A DNA stretch of 64,000 nucleotides, taken from assembly GCA_009996515.1 (NCBI GenBank), contig JAACZV010000014.1, forward strand, positions 5,529 through 69,528, given 5' to 3'. Below, piece by piece: positions 1 to 8,183 of the stretch. The stretch comes from Comamonadaceae bacterium (GTDB lineage: Bacteria; Pseudomonadota; Gammaproteobacteria; Burkholderiales; Burkholderiaceae_C). Each line of letters begins with the position of its first letter. Within the stretch, counting starts at the first letter, position 1. Position numbers and translations under genes: made by a program. A model generated the notes under the pieces. The model saw only the letters and a list, made by a program, of their open reading frames with translations, was not told the origin of the DNA and made no database searches.

Positions 1-729
1 CAAGGCATAGGCCGCCGCGTCGTCGAGCGGCTGCTGGAAGAGGGCGCGCAGGTCGCGGCCATCGACCGCTCCGAGCTGGTGCACGAGCTGCGTGCGCTGC
101 CCGGCGCGGGCGGCCGTGTGCTGACGCTGACCGCCGACCTCGAGAAGTTCGCCGACTGCAGCGCCGTCATGGCCGCCACGCTGGAGCGCTTCGGCCGCAT
201 CGACATCCTCGTCAACAACGTGGGCGGCACGATCTGGGCCAAGCCCTTCGAGCATTACGCCGAGGCCGAGATCGAGGCCGAGGTGAGGCGCTCGCTGTTC
301 CCGACGCTGTGGTGCTGCCGCGCGGCTCTGCCGGCGATGCTGGAGCAGGGGCGCGGCGCGATCGTCAACGTGTCGTCCATTGCCACGCGCAGCATCAACC
401 GCGTGCCCTACGGCGCGGCCAAGGGCGGCGTGAACGCGCTGACGGCCTGCCTGGCCTTCGAGACCGCGCAGCGCGGCGTGCGCGTCAATGCCACGGCGCC
501 CGGCGGCACCGAGGCGCCGCCGCGCCGCATCCCGCGCAACGCGGCGCCCCAGAGCGAGCAGGAGAAGGCCTGGTACCAGCAGATCGTCGACCAGACGGTC
601 GAGTCCTCGCTGATGAAGCGCTACGGGACCATCGACGAGCAGGTCGGCGCCATCCTCTTCCTGGCCTCCGACGAGGCGGCCTACATCACCGGCGTCACGC
701 TGCCCGTCGGCGGCGGCGATCTCGGCTGA
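1..729 (+). CDS. benD: cis-diol dehydrogenase BenD (5' end missing)
   Basis: Short-chain dehydrogenase that oxidises 1,6-dihydroxycyclohexa-2,4-diene-1-carboxylate to catechol with NAD+, the second step of benzoate dihydroxylation, in the cytoplasm. The frame is open from base 1, so the start and the glycine-rich cofactor motif begin upstream (QGIGRR is its visible edge). The NNVGG motif, the catalytic S in NVSSIATR and the YGAAK Tyr/Lys pair are present, and wording such as EVRRSLFPTLWCCRA is typical of BenD rather than other SDRs. It is followed by an intrinsic terminator and a BenK-like transporter, which fits a ben cluster continuing to the left. Confidence 0.9.
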   Translation, partial: QGIGRRVVERLLEEGAQVAAIDRSELVHELRALPGAGGRVLTLTADLEKFADCSAVMAATLERFGRIDILVNNVGGTIWAKPFEHYAEAEIEAEVRRSLFPTLWCCRAALPAMLEQGRGAIVNVSSIATRSINRVPYGAAKGGVNALTACLAFETAQRGVRVNATAPGGTEAPPRRIPRNAAPQSEQEKAWYQQIVDQTVESSLMKRYGTIDEQVGAILFLASDEAAYITGVTLPVGGGDLG

Positions 730-736
730 ACGCCCC

Positions 737-765
737 AAGCCCCGCACAGACGGGGCTTCTTTTCG
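737..765 (+). terminator. intrinsic terminator after benD
   Basis: A perfect 8-bp stem (AAGCCCCG / CGGGGCTT, 6-nt loop) is followed by a T-rich run. It lies just after the benD stop codon and before the transporter gene, so the transporter may be partly uncoupled from the upstream ben transcript. Confidence 0.85.
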
Positions 766-790
766 TTTTCACAACCACGGAGACAAGGCC

Positions 791-2155
791 ATGAGCCCAC
801 AATCCATCGACGTGTCGAGACTCATCGACGACGCGCGCTTCAACCGCTTCCACTGGATGGTGCTGTTCTGGTGCGCGCTGATCATCATCTTCGACGGCTA
901 CGACCTCGTCATCTACGGCGTCGTGCTGCCGGTGCTGATGAAGGAATGGTCGCTGACGCCGCTGCAGGCCGGCGCCTTGGGCAGCTATGCGCTGTTCGGC
1001 ATGATGGCCGGCGCGCTGGTGTTCGGGCCGCTGTCCGACAGGATAGGGCGCAAGAAGGCGATCACGATCTGCGTCGTGCTGTTCAGCGGCTTCACGGTGC
1101 TCAACGGCTTCGCGCGCAACCCGACCGAGTTCGGTGTCTGCCGCTTCATCGCCGGGCTGGGCATAGGCGGCGTCATGCCCAACGTCGTGGCGCTGATGAG
1201 CGAGTACGCGCCGCGCAAGATCCGCAGCACGCTGGTGGCCATCATGTTCAGCGGCTACTCGGTGGGCGGCATGCTGTCGGCGGGCCTGGGCATGGTGCTG
1301 TTGCCGACATGGGGGTGGCAGTCGGTCTTCGTCGTCGCCGGCGTGCCGCTGCTGCTGTTGCCCATCATCATGAGCTTTCTGCCCGAGTCGGTCGGCTTCC
1401 TGATTCGCCAGGGCCGCGTCGACGAGGCGCAGCGCATGCTGCAGCGTGTGGAACCCAGCCACCGCCCGCAGCAGGGCCAGACGCTCACGATGCCCGCGCT
1501 TAAGGCGGACAGCGCCCCGGTGCTGGAACTCTTCCGCGACGGCCGCGCGCTGCGCACCGTGATGCTGTGGGCGGCCTTCTTCTGCTGCCTGCTGATGGTC
1601 TATGCGTTGAACTCCTGGCTGCCCAAGCTGATGACGAAGGCCGGCTATGGTCTGGGCTCGTCGCTGAGCTTCCTGCTGGTGCTGAACTTCGGCGCCATCT
1701 TCGGCGCGGTGGGCGGCGGCTGGCTGGGTGACCGTTTCAACCTGCCGCGTGTGCTGGCGGTGTTTTTCGCGCTGTCGGCCGTGTCCATTGGGCTGCTGGG
1801 CTTCAACAGCCCGAGCTGGGTGCTCTACAGCCTCATCGCGGTGGCGGGCGCCACCACCATCGGCTCGCAGATCCTGCTCTACGCCTGCGGCGCGCAGTTC
1901 TACGGCCTGGCCATCCGCTCGACGGGCCTGGGCTGGGCGTCGGGCATAGGCCGCAACGGTGCCATCCTCGGCCCGGTGCTGGGCGGCGCGCTGATGAGCC
2001 TGGCGGTGCCGCTGCCGGTCAACTTCCTTGCTTTTGCGCTGGCTGGGCTTGTGGCCTGTTTTGCAATGGTCGCCTTCGCTTGGGGGGATCGCGCCGAATC
2101 TTCGACACGCCGAACCAATGGCTGGAAGACGAGGGCACTTCAAAGCGCTGCATGA
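791..2155 (+). CDS. benK: MFS aromatic acid:H+ symporter, BenK-like
   Basis: Inner-membrane major facilitator protein of the aromatic acid:H+ symporter family, 454 residues, likely importing benzoate for the adjacent ben pathway. About twelve hydrophobic segments are visible. The DGYD motif in TM1 (FDGYDLVIYG) and the loop 2-3 signature GPLSDRIGRKK are hallmarks of the AAHS group. The ATG start has a purine-rich GGAGACAAGG just upstream. The C-terminal tail after the last membrane segment (about 25 residues, Arg/Ser/Thr-rich) is not typical and may be a local alteration. The substrate is inferred from context; PcaK-type 4-hydroxybenzoate transport is the alternative. Confidence 0.85.
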   Translation: MSPQSIDVSRLIDDARFNRFHWMVLFWCALIIIFDGYDLVIYGVVLPVLMKEWSLTPLQAGALGSYALFGMMAGALVFGPLSDRIGRKKAITICVVLFSGFTVLNGFARNPTEFGVCRFIAGLGIGGVMPNVVALMSEYAPRKIRSTLVAIMFSGYSVGGMLSAGLGMVLLPTWGWQSVFVVAGVPLLLLPIIMSFLPESVGFLIRQGRVDEAQRMLQRVEPSHRPQQGQTLTMPALKADSAPVLELFRDGRALRTVMLWAAFFCCLLMVYALNSWLPKLMTKAGYGLGSSLSFLLVLNFGAIFGAVGGGWLGDRFNLPRVLAVFFALSAVSIGLLGFNSPSWVLYSLIAVAGATTIGSQILLYACGAQFYGLAIRSTGLGWASGIGRNGAILGPVLGGALMSLAVPLPVNFLAFALAGLVACFAMVAFAWGDRAESSTRRTNGWKTRALQSAA

Positions 2156-2430
2156 GCGCTGGGACCGAACGGCCTGTCGCCTGCCGGCGTAAGAGGCCGC
2201 TGACGCGCAGCACCACCAGGTGCGTCTCCATGGCGTCAAGGAGGTCGAACCGCAACGGCCTGGTCAGGGCCGTGCCGTTCCGGACGGCGACGCGATAGCG
2301 GCTGCGTTGGGTGGGCGCTGCCAAGAGGGTCTCCAGGACATGAGGAGACTCCTGCAGTCAGGCAGTTATCTGTGATCGACCCCTGTGCCAGCGACCGGCG
2401 TTCTGCGGCACAGATTGGGCACAGAAGCCC
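2156..2430. other. chromosomal stretch without a convincing gene
   Basis: Between the transporter stop and the displaced tRNA terminator no reading frame has a credible ribosome binding site or a recognisable product. A minus-strand open frame (2019-2324) overlaps the end of the transporter gene and resembles nothing I know. Confidence 0.4.
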
Positions 2431-2463
2431 TGAAACAAAAACAGCCGCGGAGTCCGCGGCTGT
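2431..2463 (-). terminator. original tRNA-Pro terminator, displaced by the insertion
   Basis: Read on the minus strand, a perfect inverted repeat (ACAGCCGCGGA / TCCGCGGCTGT) is followed by TTTTTGTTT. It lies 28 bp beyond the partial 3' tRNA-Pro copy at 2492-2540, where the terminator of a minus-strand tRNA gene should be. The intact tRNA is now at 49658-49734, so the element has separated the gene from its terminator. Confidence 0.85.
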
Positions 2464-2488
2464 TCTGTGACCTTGGTTTCCAAGGAAA

Positions 2489-2540
2489 TCCTGGTCGGGG
2501 TGAGAGGATTCGAACCTCCGGCCTCTACGTCCCGAACGTA
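2489..2540. repeat. left att repeat with 3' tRNA-Pro fragment
   Basis: Perfect copy of 49655-49706. Positions 2492-2540 (minus sense) correspond to the tRNA from the anticodon stem to the encoded CCA. The fragment has no 5' half and cannot make a tRNA. The repeat edge falls in the anticodon stem-loop, the usual crossover region of tRNA-targeting tyrosine recombinases. Confidence 0.92.
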
Positions 2541-2628
2541 CTGTGCCCACCCATACCGAGCAGGAGCCCCAGTATAGCCTGTAAATGAATCAATGACTTA
2601 GCGTCGGTGGCACGAGCTTTTCGTCCCC

Positions 2629-2673
2629 GTTCGTGCAGGTTCGCGAAGGTGCACGAACCACCGATTTACCACC
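2629..2673. promoter_or_regulatory. candidate recombinase arm sites, left end
   Basis: A perfect 8-bp inverted repeat (GTTCGTGC at 2629-2636, GCACGAAC at 2651-2658) runs into a 17-bp sequence, ACCACCGATTTACCACC (2657-2673), that recurs in the same orientation at 49572-49588 near the other end. The 17-mer itself holds ACCACC twice. Shared subterminal repeats fit integrase arm-type binding sites; this role is inferred. Confidence 0.55.
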
Positions 2674-2730
2674 GTGCCACTGAAAGGTGGCAGCGGACTG
2701 TCATGGGGTCTGAAATCGCCTATACATGGG

Positions 2731-3090
2731 ATGCACCCGCATCCCAATCAGCCCCCGAGTTCCCAGTTCCAACCCCTCACCAAGGAGGACGTCGCGGACA
2801 TCCTCGGCGTGACCGTACGGTGCATCGAAAACTGGGTCGAGGAGGGCGTGATTCCCTCCTGGCGCAAGATTGGCACCCGCTGCTTTTGGCACCCCGATTT
2901 GTTCTTCGGCTGGTTGGCGGATTACCTGAAATCGGACTCGCCTGAGCTCATCGAGGCGCCGCCCAAGCTTCCCAAAGCGCCTCGTTTCAAGAGGGTTGAG
3001 TCCGCAGGCGGCGTGCACGCGCTGAACGCGGGACGTCTGGCGAAGATTGCCGCAGGGGCCGCTAGGCAACCCAGGGACGGCTCAGCTTGA
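2731..3090 (+). CDS. helix-turn-helix protein, excisionase/MerR-like fold
   Basis: Small DNA-binding protein of 119 residues from the ATG at 2731; an upstream GTG at 2674 would add 19 residues but overlaps the candidate arm sites. After a Pro/Gln-rich start, residues near 16-65 match the compact winged-helix pattern of excisionases and phage-type MerR proteins (LTKEDVADILGVTVRCIENW, then a tryptophan-rich wing). The basic C-terminal third has no known domain. Its place as the first gene inside the left end suits a recombination directionality factor or a control protein for the replicon module; neither is shown. Confidence 0.6.
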   Translation: MHPHPNQPPSSQFQPLTKEDVADILGVTVRCIENWVEEGVIPSWRKIGTRCFWHPDLFFGWLADYLKSDSPELIEAPPKLPKAPRFKRVESAGGVHALNAGRLAKIAAGAARQPRDGSA

Positions 3091-3111
3091 GTCGAGAGGC
3101 CGGGGCTAGGG

Positions 3112-3672
3112 CTACAGCGCCGGCGGCAGCGCAACACCACCGCCCTTTCGCAGGTAGTCCAGAGCCTTGTCCAACTCGACAAACGTCGCAGCGGCCTTCA
3201 TGTCATGAGCCGCGTTCCCCCAGAACCACACCTCGACGTTCCACTTCTTCCTCTTGGCGCGGTCGACCAGGCCCTTGAAGTCGGCGTCGCCGGCAGCGAT
3301 CACCAGCGTCTCTGGAGGCGTCACCTCGAACATACGTTCGACGACGTCCATGCCCATCTCCATGTCGACGCCCTTTTCCTTGTCACGGATGTTCCGGTCA
3401 AAGAGCTTGACGTCAAAGCCTTCCCGGCGGATTTCGTTCCACACGGTGTCGTCAGGCGGGGGGCGCGAGCCGTAGAGCACGGGAACCTGGGCAAGCAACC
3501 GATCTCCGCGGCTTTTGACCAGGTGCAGGAACTTCCCCCAATCGAGTTCGTAGGTGTCGTCGACCTTTGGACACCGAAGGCCGCCGTTGTGCCGCTTCGC
3601 GAACGCCAATCGACCGCCCTCGATCTTGACGTTGGAGTTGTCCACAAACAGGTGGACCTTTGCCTTGGTCAT
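3112..3672 (-). CDS. NYN-domain protein (PIN-like nuclease fold)
   Basis: LabA/DUF88-type NYN protein of 186 residues. It opens with VHLFVDNSNVKIEGGRLA, carrying the first acidic residue (D in VDNSN). It continues with DMEMGMDV and ends the domain with LVIAAGDADF, which supplies the other conserved aspartates of the metal site; such proteins are predicted RNases. The start at 3672 is chosen because GAGGGAGGGGAAC lies directly upstream; an in-frame start 16 codons earlier has no such site. It converges with the HTH gene (22 bp between stops). Its role in the island is unknown; NYN proteins occur in both housekeeping RNA turnover and defence loci. Confidence 0.75.
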   Translation of the reverse strand: MTKAKVHLFVDNSNVKIEGGRLAFAKRHNGGLRCPKVDDTYELDWGKFLHLVKSRGDRLLAQVPVLYGSRPPPDDTVWNEIRREGFDVKLFDRNIRDKEKGVDMEMGMDVVERMFEVTPPETLVIAAGDADFKGLVDRAKRKKWNVEVWFWGNAAHDMKAAATFVELDKALDYLRKGGGVALPPAL

Positions 3673-3971
3673 GTTCCCCTCCCTCAGCCTTTGATAGCTG
3701 TTCAGCGCATGCTCGCACATCGCGCGGGGAAGTCATCTGGGGGTGCCCCCAACCGCTCTTGGCCTTTGCGGGAGACCCGGCGCTGGGCCGGTCCCGGCAA
3801 GCAGGCGCCCGACTGTTACATCTTCAAAAGGGGCCGCTGATTCCAGCTCGATTTCGCTCGGCAACACCGCGACGTGCATTTCATGGCTGTCTCTTCAGCC
3901 TATACGTCTGAGGCCCTCACGAATCCAACAGGCGGACGGTGAGGGCAACAACCTCAACGTGTGAAATCAAG

Positions 3972-4742
3972 ATGGTCAGTCGGTATCAGGTCGGACAGAA
4001 GTGCGCGCAGGCGCTCGCGGGGTATTGCAACGCGGTGGTGCGCCAGCGCTTGCACGGGACGGAAGGTTCTGTCGAGATGGCGCTCCTTGCCCTGCGCGAC
4101 CAGTATGGCCCGTCACGGCAGCACACCGATGGCGCTGAGCTTGTGGCTGCCCTGGCGCGCGTGGGGATCGTCGTTGAACGCATCACGGGAGACGTTGAGG
4201 ATCGCGAGTGCCCGCTGCGCGTGGTCTTCCAGCCTGCCTTGCTGCACATGTCCTTCCGGCGCCTTCCGCAGCGCGCTTCTCCGCGGTTTGCCTTTCGTCT
4301 GGACGCCCGTCCTCCCAAGTGCCGTGCTGCTCTGGCTGGCGGTAGGAAGGCCGAAGACTCGAGGTACGCCGGCGGCATCTCTGACGCAGACCAGCTACGC
4401 ATGCAGGTCGAAATTCTTCGGCAGGACCTTGAGGGCTTCAACTTGTCCGTCGACGCGGCATTGGACGAGCTGTGCCAGAACGCGACGGACCCGCGCGTGG
4501 AAGCGCTGGAGCGGTGCGACCAGCTGTCGCTTGCGCTTGGTGAGATCGGTCTTCGATTCCAGCCTGCATTGAAGTCATGGCGCCTGCCTCGGGCGGGTGT
4601 GCTGGTGCTGAGTGAGCCAGACAAGCTTGTTCGTGCCTACCCGCACCTTGCCTTCTTCGAGCCTGACCAGTTCCTGGAGATGCCAGTCGTGGACCGCCCG
4701 GCTCGCGCCGGCAAGGTGGTGAATCAGGGCCTGTTGTTCTGA
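3972..4742 (+). CDS. hypothetical protein
   Basis: Unrecognised protein of 256 residues from ATG 3972; a GTG at 3939 is an alternative in the same frame, and neither start has a strong ribosome binding site. It looks like a normal soluble protein with no signal peptide or membrane segment. A basic, proline-containing middle (about 100-140) is followed by an acidic, helical stretch and a C-terminus rich in FEPDQFLEM-type turns. It precedes the hairpin-rich gap and the primase/helicase gene on the same strand, so a replication accessory role is conceivable but not supported by any motif. Confidence 0.55.
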   Translation: MVSRYQVGQKCAQALAGYCNAVVRQRLHGTEGSVEMALLALRDQYGPSRQHTDGAELVAALARVGIVVERITGDVEDRECPLRVVFQPALLHMSFRRLPQRASPRFAFRLDARPPKCRAALAGGRKAEDSRYAGGISDADQLRMQVEILRQDLEGFNLSVDAALDELCQNATDPRVEALERCDQLSLALGEIGLRFQPALKSWRLPRAGVLVLSEPDKLVRAYPHLAFFEPDQFLEMPVVDRPARAGKVVNQGLLF

Positions 4743-4791
4743 CGCGCGACGGTCTCAGTGCGATGGGCGATTGCCGCGCCGGGCCGCTGGC

Positions 4792-4825
4792 TGGTGCGTC
4801 CGTGATGCATTTCACGGACGCGCCG
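4792..4825. other. strong hairpin downstream of the hypothetical gene
   Basis: A perfect 10-bp inverted repeat (GCGTCCGTGA at 4796-4805, TCACGGACGC at 4812-4821, 6-nt loop) is extended by G-C and G-T pairs to about 14 bp. No T-run follows, so it is not a standard intrinsic terminator. It is the first of three strong hairpins in the 500-bp gene-free gap (4743-5241) ahead of the primase/helicase gene. Confidence 0.6.
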
Positions 4826-4952
4826 CCTCAGCGACTGATTTTGGGCTGCCGGCTTTTGCGGCGGCACTACATTCGCGTCCCTCGTGCGCCAACTGCGCCC
4901 GTTCCCCCCGCCCCATTTGGCGGACTCTCGACCTGGCACCCTCGCCGGCTCG

Positions 4953-5030
4953 GTTTAGGAGCGCATTTACCTCTAACCCTGGTCCTCTGGCTCGGGTACG
5001 CATCCCTATGCGTCGGTAGTGCTCCTAAAC
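4953..5030. other. nested inverted repeats upstream of primase/helicase
   Basis: The outer arms are GTTTAGGAGC (4953-4962) and GCTCCTAAAC (5021-5030), a perfect 10-bp inverted repeat. Inside lies a second perfect hairpin, ACGCAT-ccct-ATGCGT (4998-5013). The structure sits about 210 bp before the primase/helicase start and could be an untranslated leader element, an operator or a single-strand initiation site. The rest of the gap 4743-5241 shows no gene. Confidence 0.5.
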
Positions 5031-5241
5031 AATTCGACTCCAACACTGCTGTCACCGTGGCCATTGGCCATGCGCAGCGCTATGGCCGCACATCCTGCGG
5101 CCACACAGAGCACTCGTCCGGGAGGACCGTGCTCGCCATCTACCACATGAAGTCGCGGACGAGGCGCCTTGCGCCGTCCTGCGACCAATTTCCAACTCAA
5201 TCAGTTCCAGCGCCTTAAGAGCGCGGAAACAAGGACTTCCT

Positions 5242-6990
5242 ATGAACGCAAACAACATCCATTGGCTCGACAACGACGACCACCTTGACCAGGACGAGAA
5301 GCTGCCTGACAACGTCCTGGACGAAGAGCCTGAAGGCGGCTTCGTCCCCCTCGGCATGGCCGGCCCTTTGACGGTCGTCTTTTCCAAAATTCAGAAACGC
5401 GTTTTCAAGCTCAAGGCGGCGGAGCTTCGCGGCCTCAGCCTAGAGGTCGTGCTCGGCACGGCCTGGGTCAAGTACCGGCTCGCGCAGCTCGAGAGTCCCG
5501 ATGCGGGCGATGCCGGGTTGCTCGGCAAGAACCCGGCCGAACGGTTGAGCAGCAGCATCGTCAAGGCGTGCCAAGAAGTTGGCCCGTATGTCGAGGCCCT
5601 GGAACGCAAGGCCGGCGTCTGGATGGACTCGGATGGCGAGCTGCTCGTTAGCGGCAACGAGCTCTGGCGTCCAAGCGATGGCTCCGTGATGCCGCACGGC
5701 ATTCAAGGGGGGTATGTCTACCCAGCTGTGAAGTGCTCGGGCTTCGACCTTCACACTCCTATGGCTCGGCCGGAAGAGGTCCAGCGCGTCCTCGAGGCCT
5801 TCCGTTCGTTTGAGTGGTCCACGCCGATGGCTGCAGAGATCGTTCTGGGCTGGCTCGGCATCGCTTTCATCGCGACCGCGGCCCATCGCCGTCCCCACAT
5901 CCTTGTCACCGGGCCAGCGGGCTGCGGCAAGTCGACGCTCATCGAGCAGGTGGCCTTGCTGCTGGGCGACAAGGCCGCAGCGGTCACGGGTGCCCCGACA
6001 CTCGTCGGGCTGAATCAGTTGCTGCGCGACCGCGCATGCTCCGCGGTGGTGATCGACGAGTTCGAGGCAGATGGTCGAAGCACCCGTAGCAAGCAGACCT
6101 TCGAGGTCGCGCGCTCCGCATACTCGCTGCAGGAAGGCGATGCTGGGCTTGTCCACGGCTCGCCCACTGGCACGGCGGTGTCCTATCGAATTGCGGCCCC
6201 GTTTTTGGCCGCCGGCATCTCACCTGGCCGGCTCGAACCCGCAGACCAGTCACGGTGGCTCATCCTCGAAGCTCTTCGCCTGTCGCCCGCAAAGCGAAGC
6301 CAAGGAGCCCTGCTTGCGGATGACGAAGCCGCGGTGCTCGGGCAACGGCTTGGCCGTCTCTTCGTCGGGCGTTGGGCCTCATTCCAGGCGAACCTGGCTG
6401 TGGTCCGCGCTGCCATCCGGGCGGGTGGCGGCGATGCTCGGCTGAGCGACACGCTGGGGTATCCCCTCGCGGCGTACTCCACGTTCCTTCGCCCGGAGGT
6501 CATCACGGCGGGGGAGGCCGACCAGCTAGTTGCCGCCGCTGAGGTGGCAGAGCGCGCGGAAAGTCAGGTCGTCCACGACGAGGTGGAATGCCTCACTCGA
6601 ATCCTCACGTACGTGACGACGTTCGAACTCCGCGAGGGGCTGCAAGAGGTCAAGCGACGTCTGTCGATTGGGCAGGCGCTGAAGCGCGTTGTTGCAGATG
6701 TCTCGACGACGGAGTCCATCGCCAGTCGCCTTGCGCAGTTGGGCATTCGCGTCCGCCTCACGGCGGAAGGCTGGGTTGTGATGGTGGCGAATTCGTCCTC
6801 ACATGCAGAGTTGCGCAAAGTCTTCTCGTCGAGCAAGTGGTCGAGCGGCGGTTGGCCCATCGTCCTGAACCGCCTGCCGGGTGGCGCGCAAAGCGTGCAG
6901 CGCCTAGGTCAGGGCATGCCCTCGTGCAGGGTCACGCTCTTCCACCTTCCGGCGGAGCTGATGCCGACCCACCTGCGGCTCGCGGCATGA
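5242..6990 (+). CDS. replicative primase/helicase-type AAA+ ATPase
   Basis: Protein of 582 residues with a central ATPase core: Walker A GPAGCGKS at 224-231 and Walker B AVVIDE at 268-273, followed by an Arg-containing segment typical of ring helicases. The arrangement matches the DUF927-like C-terminal helicase of plasmid and phage 'DNA primase/helicase' proteins. The N-terminal 200 residues lack a clear zinc finger or toprim primase motif, so primase activity is not shown. Translation starts at ATG 5242 behind AAGGA. Followed by iterons and a Rep-like gene, it is probably the helicase of an element-borne replicon. Confidence 0.7.
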   Translation: MNANNIHWLDNDDHLDQDEKLPDNVLDEEPEGGFVPLGMAGPLTVVFSKIQKRVFKLKAAELRGLSLEVVLGTAWVKYRLAQLESPDAGDAGLLGKNPAERLSSSIVKACQEVGPYVEALERKAGVWMDSDGELLVSGNELWRPSDGSVMPHGIQGGYVYPAVKCSGFDLHTPMARPEEVQRVLEAFRSFEWSTPMAAEIVLGWLGIAFIATAAHRRPHILVTGPAGCGKSTLIEQVALLLGDKAAAVTGAPTLVGLNQLLRDRACSAVVIDEFEADGRSTRSKQTFEVARSAYSLQEGDAGLVHGSPTGTAVSYRIAAPFLAAGISPGRLEPADQSRWLILEALRLSPAKRSQGALLADDEAAVLGQRLGRLFVGRWASFQANLAVVRAAIRAGGGDARLSDTLGYPLAAYSTFLRPEVITAGEADQLVAAAEVAERAESQVVHDEVECLTRILTYVTTFELREGLQEVKRRLSIGQALKRVVADVSTTESIASRLAQLGIRVRLTAEGWVVMVANSSSHAELRKVFSSSKWSSGGWPIVLNRLPGGAQSVQRLGQGMPSCRVTLFHLPAELMPTHLRLAA

Positions 6991-7018
6991 CGCCGTAGCG
7001 GGACGCATCGGAGCGGCT

Positions 7019-7057
7019 GTTACGCCGTTACGTCCGTTACGGCGTTACCTCCGTTAC
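7019..7057. repeat. iteron-like GTTAC direct repeats, candidate replication origin
   Basis: GTTAC occurs five times, at 7019, 7027, 7036, 7044 and 7053, with spacings 8, 9, 8 and 9, giving a 17-bp repeat unit (GTTACGCCGTTACGTCC, then GTTACGGCGTTACCTCC, then a third partial unit). Iterons of this length just upstream of a rep gene are the usual binding sites of a Rep initiator. Autoregulation of the rep gene through the same sites is also possible. Confidence 0.75.
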
Positions 7058-7068
7058 GTCGCAACTCC

Positions 7069-7124
7069 TGCGGGCAGAGAACGTCTCTGCCCGCACCTCG
7101 ATCTGGCTCGCGCGCTGCGCGAGC
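7069..7124. other. twin perfect hairpins between iterons and rep gene
   Basis: The first hairpin has a perfect 12-bp stem with a 3-nt loop (TGCGGGCAGAGA at 7069-7080, TCTCTGCCCGCA at 7084-7095). Eleven bases on, the second has a perfect 8-bp stem with a 3-nt loop (GCTCGCGC at 7106-7113, GCGCGAGC at 7117-7124). Such twin hairpins beside iterons resemble single-strand initiation or origin structures; the second could also act as a weak terminator, since ACTTTT follows. Confidence 0.65.
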
Positions 7125-7145
7125 GTCTACTTTTGGAGCAGTTAT

Positions 7146-8153
7146 ATGAAAGAACGCCGTACACACGCCCTGGTGCGTGGCGTCAAGAAGGTGCAGCCGT
7201 ATTGGCTTGCTAAGTTTGACCATGCGTCAGTTGTTACTCCGGGCCTGTTCCGGAGTTTGAACAAAGGGACGGCAGAGCGTAGGCAGCCGCTGTTCATCGA
7301 GCATGTGTTCGAGGACAGCAAGACGGTGATTCGAATCCGTTCGCCGGAGCTGCTGGGTGGCGATGACCTGAAAGTCTTGCAAGGGCTGGTCGGCATCGCG
7401 ACGGAGGCGGCGCGTCCATACTGCAACGCCTTGCAGGAGTTCAACGATGGTGGCCGTGACGTCCCGCCCGAATCTGTCAAAGCCCGCGGCACTTGCACGA
7501 TGCCGGAGCTGTGCCGCGCGAGCGGATACAAGAGCCGCTCGACCACTGGCTATGACTGCATGCGGGACAGCATTCGTCGGCTCGCTCGGGTCACGATTGA
7601 AGTGATTGTGCAGGGTGTGGCACCGCCTCCGAACGCCGAGCCATTCCTGACAATCCATCGCCTGGACGACGAGGCTCCCAACATCGTCGACGTCGGCTTT
7701 CATGCCGCGCTTGGTGCCGCGATCCTCGCGGTGGGGGACGGCGAGGTCTACGTTAAGGTCAACCTCGACGAGGCTCGCCAGCACACGTCCATTCCGGCGC
7801 GTGTACTTCATCATCGGCTGTCGTACCTAAACGAGGGGCGCAAGCAGGAGTTTCGGCCTCAGACACTGGAGGCCTACATCTGGCCAGGCGAAGACCTCTC
7901 TGGTCAGGTTAGGGCTCGCTCCGATAGGTCATTTAAGGCGGCTTTAGCCTTCAATGCTTTGAAATCGGCCAGCGGTTGGGCCGTGGAGGAAGATGCCAAG
8001 GGCTTGGTCTCGATCAGGCGCAAGCGTGATGCGCGGTCGAATCCGCTGCAGGCCCAACGGCAAGCCGAAGGGCGGCGCCGGAGCCCGACGAGCGATGCGC
8101 AAAATGACTTCCTTCGGCGTGCGCAGTATGGCTTCCGGGGAGGCGCAATTTAG
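7146..8153 (+). CDS. Rep-like plasmid replication initiator
   Basis: Protein of 335 residues with the features of iteron-binding winged-helix initiators (RSF1010 RepC / RK2 TrfA-like group, assigned by general resemblance). A region of short strands and IRIRSPELL near residues 55-65 is followed by DDLKVLQGLVGIA, the helix that opens the initiator domain. A basic HTH-like stretch (TMPELCRASGYKSRSTTGYD, about 118-137) comes next. The C-terminus is highly basic. The start has GGAGCAG 6-7 bp upstream. Placement immediately after the iterons supports the assignment. Confidence 0.65.
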   Translation: MKERRTHALVRGVKKVQPYWLAKFDHASVVTPGLFRSLNKGTAERRQPLFIEHVFEDSKTVIRIRSPELLGGDDLKVLQGLVGIATEAARPYCNALQEFNDGGRDVPPESVKARGTCTMPELCRASGYKSRSTTGYDCMRDSIRRLARVTIEVIVQGVAPPPNAEPFLTIHRLDDEAPNIVDVGFHAALGAAILAVGDGEVYVKVNLDEARQHTSIPARVLHHRLSYLNEGRKQEFRPQTLEAYIWPGEDLSGQVRARSDRSFKAALAFNALKSASGWAVEEDAKGLVSIRRKRDARSNPLQAQRQAEGRRRSPTSDAQNDFLRRAQYGFRGGAI

Positions 8154-8183
8154 TGGCAAGGGGTTGAAGCGCGGGGGTGAAAA

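Noticed and set aside
695-2239. 514-codon open frame antisense to the BenK-like gene
   Set aside because: It is the complement of a clear membrane transporter gene and is rich in His, Gln, Arg and Ala, as expected of antisense frames in GC-rich DNA.
2019-2324. Possible small gene on the minus strand left of the island
   Set aside because: It overlaps the end of the transporter gene and has no ribosome binding site or recognised domain, so it is not called.
2492-2540. Second functional tRNA-Pro
   Set aside because: Only the 3' 49 nt are present; the sequence beyond 2540 does not provide the 5' half.
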